Source: Desulfobacteraceae bacterium
GTDB lineage: Bacteria > Desulfobacterota > Desulfobacteria > Desulfobacterales > Desulfobacteraceae
Length of the DNA: 10,732 bases
Direction: 5' to 3'
Assembly: GCA_023140455.1 (NCBI GenBank)
Contig: JAGLLQ010000353.1
Coordinates: 1 to 10,732, forward strand
A program made the position numbers and the translations under genes. The notes under the pieces were generated by a model. It was not told the DNA's origin. It searched no databases and saw only the letters and a list, made by a program, of their open reading frames with translations. Shown in pieces: positions 7,283-10,732 of this stretch (positions are counted from its first letter, which is position 1; every line of letters starts with the position of its first letter).

Positions 7283-8459
7283 TTGATGTTAATATTATAA
7301 AGGCAAGTACACCTGCTGCCATTAATATAAGCCCGCAAGGGAATACATGACTCAGGCTTGAAATATCCATAATAATACCGGCAGCTACTGAGCCAATAAG
7401 CATTCCAAGACTGTGACCAACTGTTATCAGCGAAATAACAGATGCCATGGCATTGGCTTGCTCCCCTTTAATAACTGCCAGAGCCATTAAAGCCGGATTG
7501 GCAATACCTCCACCAAAGCCAAATACAGCTACGCTTATTACAAGATCATAGTATGAAACAGATATTGTAAGAAGATACATTGCAAAGGAGCACATTATCC
7601 CACCAATAATAACCATAAGGTTTTTATTGGTTCTATCGGCAATATAACCCATTGGTAGATTTAAAATACCGCTTATAAAAATACCAATCATGAGAAGAAA
7701 ACCTGTTTCAGTGCTTGAGAGTGAGAATGCTTTATCTGCAAAAAGAGGGACAAAACACCAGATAACTCCTATGCATGCTGTATAGGCGAGTCTCACTAAA
7801 ATCAATGCCATAATATCAAGATTTTTTGTAAGCAATAAGAGTGACAGGGGCGATTGTACCCTTGCAGAAACATTTTCTTTATTTACAGGAGGAAGAAAAA
7901 AAATACTTGCAAAAAGTCCCATTGCAGAGAAAGCGCCCATACATCCAAAGGCAAAATCCATGGAAAAAGCGTCTTTTAATGCCCCGCCTATTAATGGCCC
8001 AAGACTTAAACTTGCAAACATGGACATATTAAAAAGCCCCATGGAATATCCTTCACTGCCTTTATCAGTTATTTCACCGACATATGCTTGAACAACAGGC
8101 ATGATCATGGCAGAAGCAATTCCTTGAAAAAATCGAACTATAATAAGGGATTCAACACTGGTAGTAAAGATAAATGCCAAAGAAGTAATGGCGTAGCCTA
8201 AAAGCCCTGCAAGTATAAAGGGTTTTCTTCCTTTTTTATCAGAAAGCCCTCCAAAAATCGGTAAAAGAATAGTCCTTGAAAGAGAAAATGAACCAAATAT
8301 TAAGCCAATATAGAGTCCTGAGGCTCCAAGTTCATGTGCAAATATAGGAAGAAGAGGGACTACAATTCCGACTCCGGTTACTGTGATAAAAATTGTGAAA
8401 GATAGAGTTATAAATATTTTTTTTTGAGAGGAAGGAATAAAATCTTTTTTAAAAAACAT
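7260..8459 (-). CDS. Major facilitator superfamily transporter (DHA1-like, 12 helices)
   Basis: A 399-residue inner-membrane protein of usual MFS length. Motif A, GGLSDKKGRKP (70-80), lies in the loop between helices 2 and 3, and its C-half echo GYIADRTNKN is at 271-280. RFFQG (109-113) in helix 4 carries the motif-B arginine, and GPLIGG (154-159) in helix 5 resembles the antiporter motif C. Together they point to a proton-driven exporter of the drug:H+ antiporter type; the substrate cannot be told. The start ATG is the first after an in-frame TAA two codons upstream, and no clear Shine-Dalgarno precedes it. The 38-bp gap from the beta-helix gene and the shared strand suggest it is the last gene of the operon. 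Its last 23 bases overlap the convergent methyltransferase gene. Confidence 0.92.
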   Translation of the reverse strand: MFFKKDFIPSSQKKIFITLSFTIFITVTGVGIVVPLLPIFAHELGASGLYIGLIFGSFSLSRTILLPIFGGLSDKKGRKPFILAGLLGYAITSLAFIFTTSVESLIIVRFFQGIASAMIMPVVQAYVGEITDKGSEGYSMGLFNMSMFASLSLGPLIGGALKDAFSMDFAFGCMGAFSAMGLFASIFFLPPVNKENVSARVQSPLSLLLLTKNLDIMALILVRLAYTACIGVIWCFVPLFADKAFSLSSTETGFLLMIGIFISGILNLPMGYIADRTNKNLMVIIGGIMCSFAMYLLTISVSYYDLVISVAVFGFGGGIANPALMALAVIKGEQANAMASVISLITVGHSLGMLIGSVAAGIIMDISSLSHVFPCGLILMAAGVLAFIILTSIKKNTPA

Positions 8460-8497
8460 ATTTTATAATTCTATAAGGGTTCTGTCCTTTTTTAAAG

Positions 8498-9910
8498 TTA
8501 TGGATTAATTCTTATTGAAGGGTATAAGCCTTTACGCTCTCCTGTCCTGTAAGGTTGAATTGTATTAAAAGAAATATTTTGATCATCCTGCGCATGTCCG
8601 CGGTTTTCCTCATCTTTAAACAGGGCGCCATTTGCAAGCAGAATCTGACCAATTCTTCTTTTAAATGCATCAATAAAAACAGATCCTTTTCCATTAAAAA
8701 CCATTTTCCCTATTTTCAGTTGATCCCGTACCTCAGCAAGATCATCAAGGGCAATAGTATGGTCCTTTATATCGTCTTGAGAACCAATAAACCCCCATAT
8801 CAAGTGCTCATCAGGTATTATTATCGCTACAGAAGGATCGATGATTGTGTGAGGCATGACAACACAGCCTTCACCAATTGTAATTCTAGCCTCGGGTTTC
8901 CCATTTAAAAATGAATTAAAGCCAACAAAGGAGTCAAGTCCGATATTAGAGTGTATAATTTTTCCGCCATGGGCGGTAATACAGTTACCTTCAAGTGTTG
9001 AATTAATAATATAGGTGTTTTCCTGGGCATTTGATCCATCTCCCATAACAGCATTGTCTAAAAATGCTCTTTGTGATACAAGAACGTTTTCTCCGATCTG
9101 TATTTTACCCTTAACCACAGCATATCTGTTTACAGCAGAGCTATCCGGGACTTTTATAGGCTCAAGGTTCACTACGTCAAAGAGTTTTTCATAATCACTA
9201 TCAAGTTTGCTAACAAAATCATAGATAACTCCACGAGGTTGATGTGCAGAATTTACTCCAACGTAATTAGCCAGAATTTCTTTTTTAAATTTATATTTAA
9301 ATTCAAAATTAGGACTCCGTATCCAGATAGTACCGGGATTAATTTTTCTATGGAAAAGCTCTCCAGCCTGGACATATGAAAATTCACCTACAATACAGGA
9401 ATGAAGATTCATAAGATCAACTGTTGCAAAAGGACCTAGGAAACAGCCTTCAAGTGTTGATCCATGAATATTTACATAATGGGCAGAGATTGTATTCTTG
9501 ATTCCAAATTCCTCGGGGCTTTCAAGATTATGTGAGTTACTGTGGACAAGAGTTTTGTATAGAAGGCTGTCTTTTATTGTGATTACTTCGTCTTCAACAA
9601 GAGGAACGTTTTTTACATATCGGACATTATCGCCTTTTCTTTTTAATTCATCTCCTCTAATATCACTTTTATAAATAGCAGATCTGCTGGCATGGCATTT
9701 CCCAAGAAAATAACTGCCTGCAATATTAGAATTTCTAAAGTGAAAATAGATAGGGTGCTGTGAAGTGATACCATAGAATGCATAAAACTTCAGCATTTTA
9801 TCATAATCAAGGGCATTTGTTACAAAATCTTCAGTATTAAAATCAAATTCACTTAAATTAACATTAACACGGCGGATAATTCTTTCATTTAGCTGTTTCA
9901 GTTGGTCCAT
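8498..9910 (-). CDS. Left-handed beta-helix (hexapeptide-repeat) protein, transferase-like
   Basis: The 470-residue product shows two blocks of imperfect hexapeptide repeats, at about 140-195 (STLEGCFLGPFATV, SCIVGEFSYVQAG) and about 265-375 (KIQIGENVLVSQRAFL, NCITAHGGKIIHSNIGL, ITIGEGCVVMPHTII). This is the left-handed beta-helix fold of acyl- and nucleotidyl-transferases. About 110 residues precede the first block and a charged tail follows the second. I see no nucleotidyltransferase domain, and no catalytic histidine can be assigned with confidence. It may be an acyltransferase, or a structural helix like the gamma carbonic anhydrase-like subunits of some complex I enzymes. The start is well supported by AAGGAG (9918-9923) seven bases before the ATG. 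It begins 16 bp after the small-subunit gene ends, so the two are almost certainly co-transcribed. Confidence 0.85.
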   Translation of the reverse strand: MDQLKQLNERIIRRVNVNLSEFDFNTEDFVTNALDYDKMLKFYAFYGITSQHPIYFHFRNSNIAGSYFLGKCHASRSAIYKSDIRGDELKRKGDNVRYVKNVPLVEDEVITIKDSLLYKTLVHSNSHNLESPEEFGIKNTISAHYVNIHGSTLEGCFLGPFATVDLMNLHSCIVGEFSYVQAGELFHRKINPGTIWIRSPNFEFKYKFKKEILANYVGVNSAHQPRGVIYDFVSKLDSDYEKLFDVVNLEPIKVPDSSAVNRYAVVKGKIQIGENVLVSQRAFLDNAVMGDGSNAQENTYIINSTLEGNCITAHGGKIIHSNIGLDSFVGFNSFLNGKPEARITIGEGCVVMPHTIIDPSVAIIIPDEHLIWGFIGSQDDIKDHTIALDDLAEVRDQLKIGKMVFNGKGSVFIDAFKRRIGQILLANGALFKDEENRGHAQDDQNISFNTIQPYRTGERKGLYPSIRINP

Positions 9911-9917
9911 AGCTACA

Positions 9918-9923
9918 CTCCTT
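9918..9923 (-). promoter_or_regulatory. Strong ribosome binding site of the beta-helix gene
   Basis: AAGGAG on the minus strand, seven bases before ATG 9910 and inside the 16-bp gap after the small-subunit stop codon. It confirms the start of the beta-helix protein and tight operon spacing. Confidence 0.75.
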
Positions 9924-9926
9924 CGT

Positions 9927-10670
9927 TTATTTAAAAAATGTCAAAAACGCATGAAGGTTAGTGAGAGGATGTGGGGGGCAGCCCGGTATGAATAAATCAA
10001 CAGGCAAGATAGTATCAAGACCTTCAGTTATTTCAGGGCTTCCCAAAAAAGGACCGCCGGAGATTGTACAGCTTCCTACAGCAATAACGACTTTTGGATC
10101 AGGTGTTGCTTCATATGTCTGCAATAATGCAGTTTTCATATTCCTGGAGACTGGACCTGTTACGACAATAGCATCTGAGTGACGCGGCGATGCAACAAAG
10201 TTTATACCGAAACGGGCAAGGTCAAAAAATGGTGTTGCAAGTACGTTTAAATCTGCTTCACAGGCATTACAGCCTGCTGCTGATACCTGCCTAAGCTGTA
10301 AAGATCTGCCAAATAGTTTTTTGAAATGTTGTTTTGAATGTTCAGCAAGAGCAGGTAGGTCACCATCTGTAATCAAGTCAGTTCTTTGAGAGGTTGAAAT
10401 TTCAAAATCCCCTGTAAAAGTGACAAATTTTCCGTCAGAAATACGTTCACATGTTCCACAAAAGACACATCTGCCCATATCAATTTTTTTCAAATCAACA
10501 TTTATAGCATCCTGAGGACAAGCCTCTGCACACATTTTCAGTGCCTCAGCTGACACATCTTTTTTGATCTCAGGTCTTCCACGGTAACGTGAAAATACAG
10601 CAGGTTTCTCTTTAGGATAGTTATTTGTTTTGCAACCTTGTTCAAATCTATTTTTCAGTATATTGAGCAT
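9927..10670 (-). CDS. Ferredoxin / NuoB-like small subunit fusion of a group 4 hydrogenase-like or complex I-like enzyme
   Basis: The 247-residue product has two parts. Residues about 40-80 are a ferredoxin segment with CAEACP (C47, C51) and CVFCGTC (C68, C71, C74), enough for one [4Fe-4S] cluster. Residues about 120-247 match the NuoB/HycG/EchC family: GCNACE (C134, C137), VGSC (C201) and IPGCPPHP (C231), the four ligands of the cluster next to the catalytic site or quinone. CNACE resembles hydrogenase small subunits (CNGCE) more than NuoB (CC). The protein would pass electrons within a membrane-bound Ech/Hyf- or Ehr-type complex on the cytoplasmic face. Whether the complex has a NiFe site depends on the large subunit, outside the window. 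AAAGAGAG (10677-10684), six bases before the ATG, supports the start. It lies directly upstream of the beta-helix gene. Confidence 0.9.
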   Translation of the reverse strand: MLNILKNRFEQGCKTNNYPKEKPAVFSRYRGRPEIKKDVSAEALKMCAEACPQDAINVDLKKIDMGRCVFCGTCERISDGKFVTFTGDFEISTSQRTDLITDGDLPALAEHSKQHFKKLFGRSLQLRQVSAAGCNACEADLNVLATPFFDLARFGINFVASPRHSDAIVVTGPVSRNMKTALLQTYEATPDPKVVIAVGSCTISGGPFLGSPEITEGLDTILPVDLFIPGCPPHPLTNLHAFLTFFK

Positions 10671-10705
10671 GTATAACTCTCTTTATATTTTGTTATTCTT
10701 TAATA

Positions 10706-10732
10706 TTAAAGATCAAATCCACAATAAGAAAG
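10706..10732 (-). CDS. Possible C-terminal tail of the upstream operon gene (cut by window edge)
   Basis: In one minus-strand frame the right edge reads LSYCGFDL and then TAA at 10706-10708, 35 bases before the start of the small-subunit gene. In this kind of operon a large subunit or membrane subunit would be expected here. Eight residues are too few to identify it, and other frames also end in stops nearby. Confidence 0.35.
   Translation of the reverse strand, partial: LSYCGFDL

Noticed and set aside
8461..8497. AAGG/CCTT small hairpin in the gap between the beta-helix and MFS genes
   Set aside because: A 4-bp stem without a following T-run on the minus strand; the gap is better seen as operon spacing.
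1..10732. CRISPR array, tRNA, rRNA or insertion sequence
   Set aside because: Reading both strands I found no regularly spaced direct repeats, no cloverleaf with a TTC arm, no rRNA-like stretch, and no transposase-like protein or terminal inverted repeats.

Overview
This is an A+T-rich bacterial window with compact gene packing. It looks like a strict anaerobe. The two most telling genes are a stand-alone MetE-core methyltransferase of the short type known from anaerobes, and a small subunit of a complex I-like or group 4 [NiFe]-hydrogenase-like complex with a ferredoxin segment fused to its N-terminus. Desulfobacterota or a similar anaerobic lineage would fit, but this is inferred from gene content only. 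I see no rRNA, tRNA, transposase, CRISPR array or phage structural gene.

Left half (1-5315, minus strand): one uninterrupted reading frame of at least 1771 codons, cut by the left edge. It encodes a giant protein that I recognise only as a member of an unnamed, uncharacterised family with strongly conserved motifs. Its core appears to be interrupted by helix-hairpin-helix (HhH) modules in three places, including an 85-residue-period tandem duplication. This is the best candidate for something undescribed. Upstream of it, after a 176-bp gap with a 10-bp-arm inverted repeat, lies a minus-strand gene for a predicted four-helix membrane protein (5492-6028).

Middle (6029-7282): a divergent intergenic region has a good sigma70-like promoter whose -10 overlaps a 12-bp-arm perfect inverted repeat, probably an operator. 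It drives a plus-strand MetE-core methyltransferase, probably a folate-independent methionine synthase. The last 23 bp of this gene overlap the 3' end of the next, convergent gene.

Right part (7260-10732, minus strand): a likely operon read right to left. It holds the last codons of an unidentified gene, the ferredoxin/NuoB-like small subunit, a left-handed beta-helix (hexapeptide-repeat) protein 16 bp downstream, and an MFS transporter 38 bp further on. The respiratory-type subunit sits at the head of what is visible. The link between it, the beta-helix protein and the transporter is positional only.

All stretches without a gene are shorter than 300 bases and are described in the feature entries.
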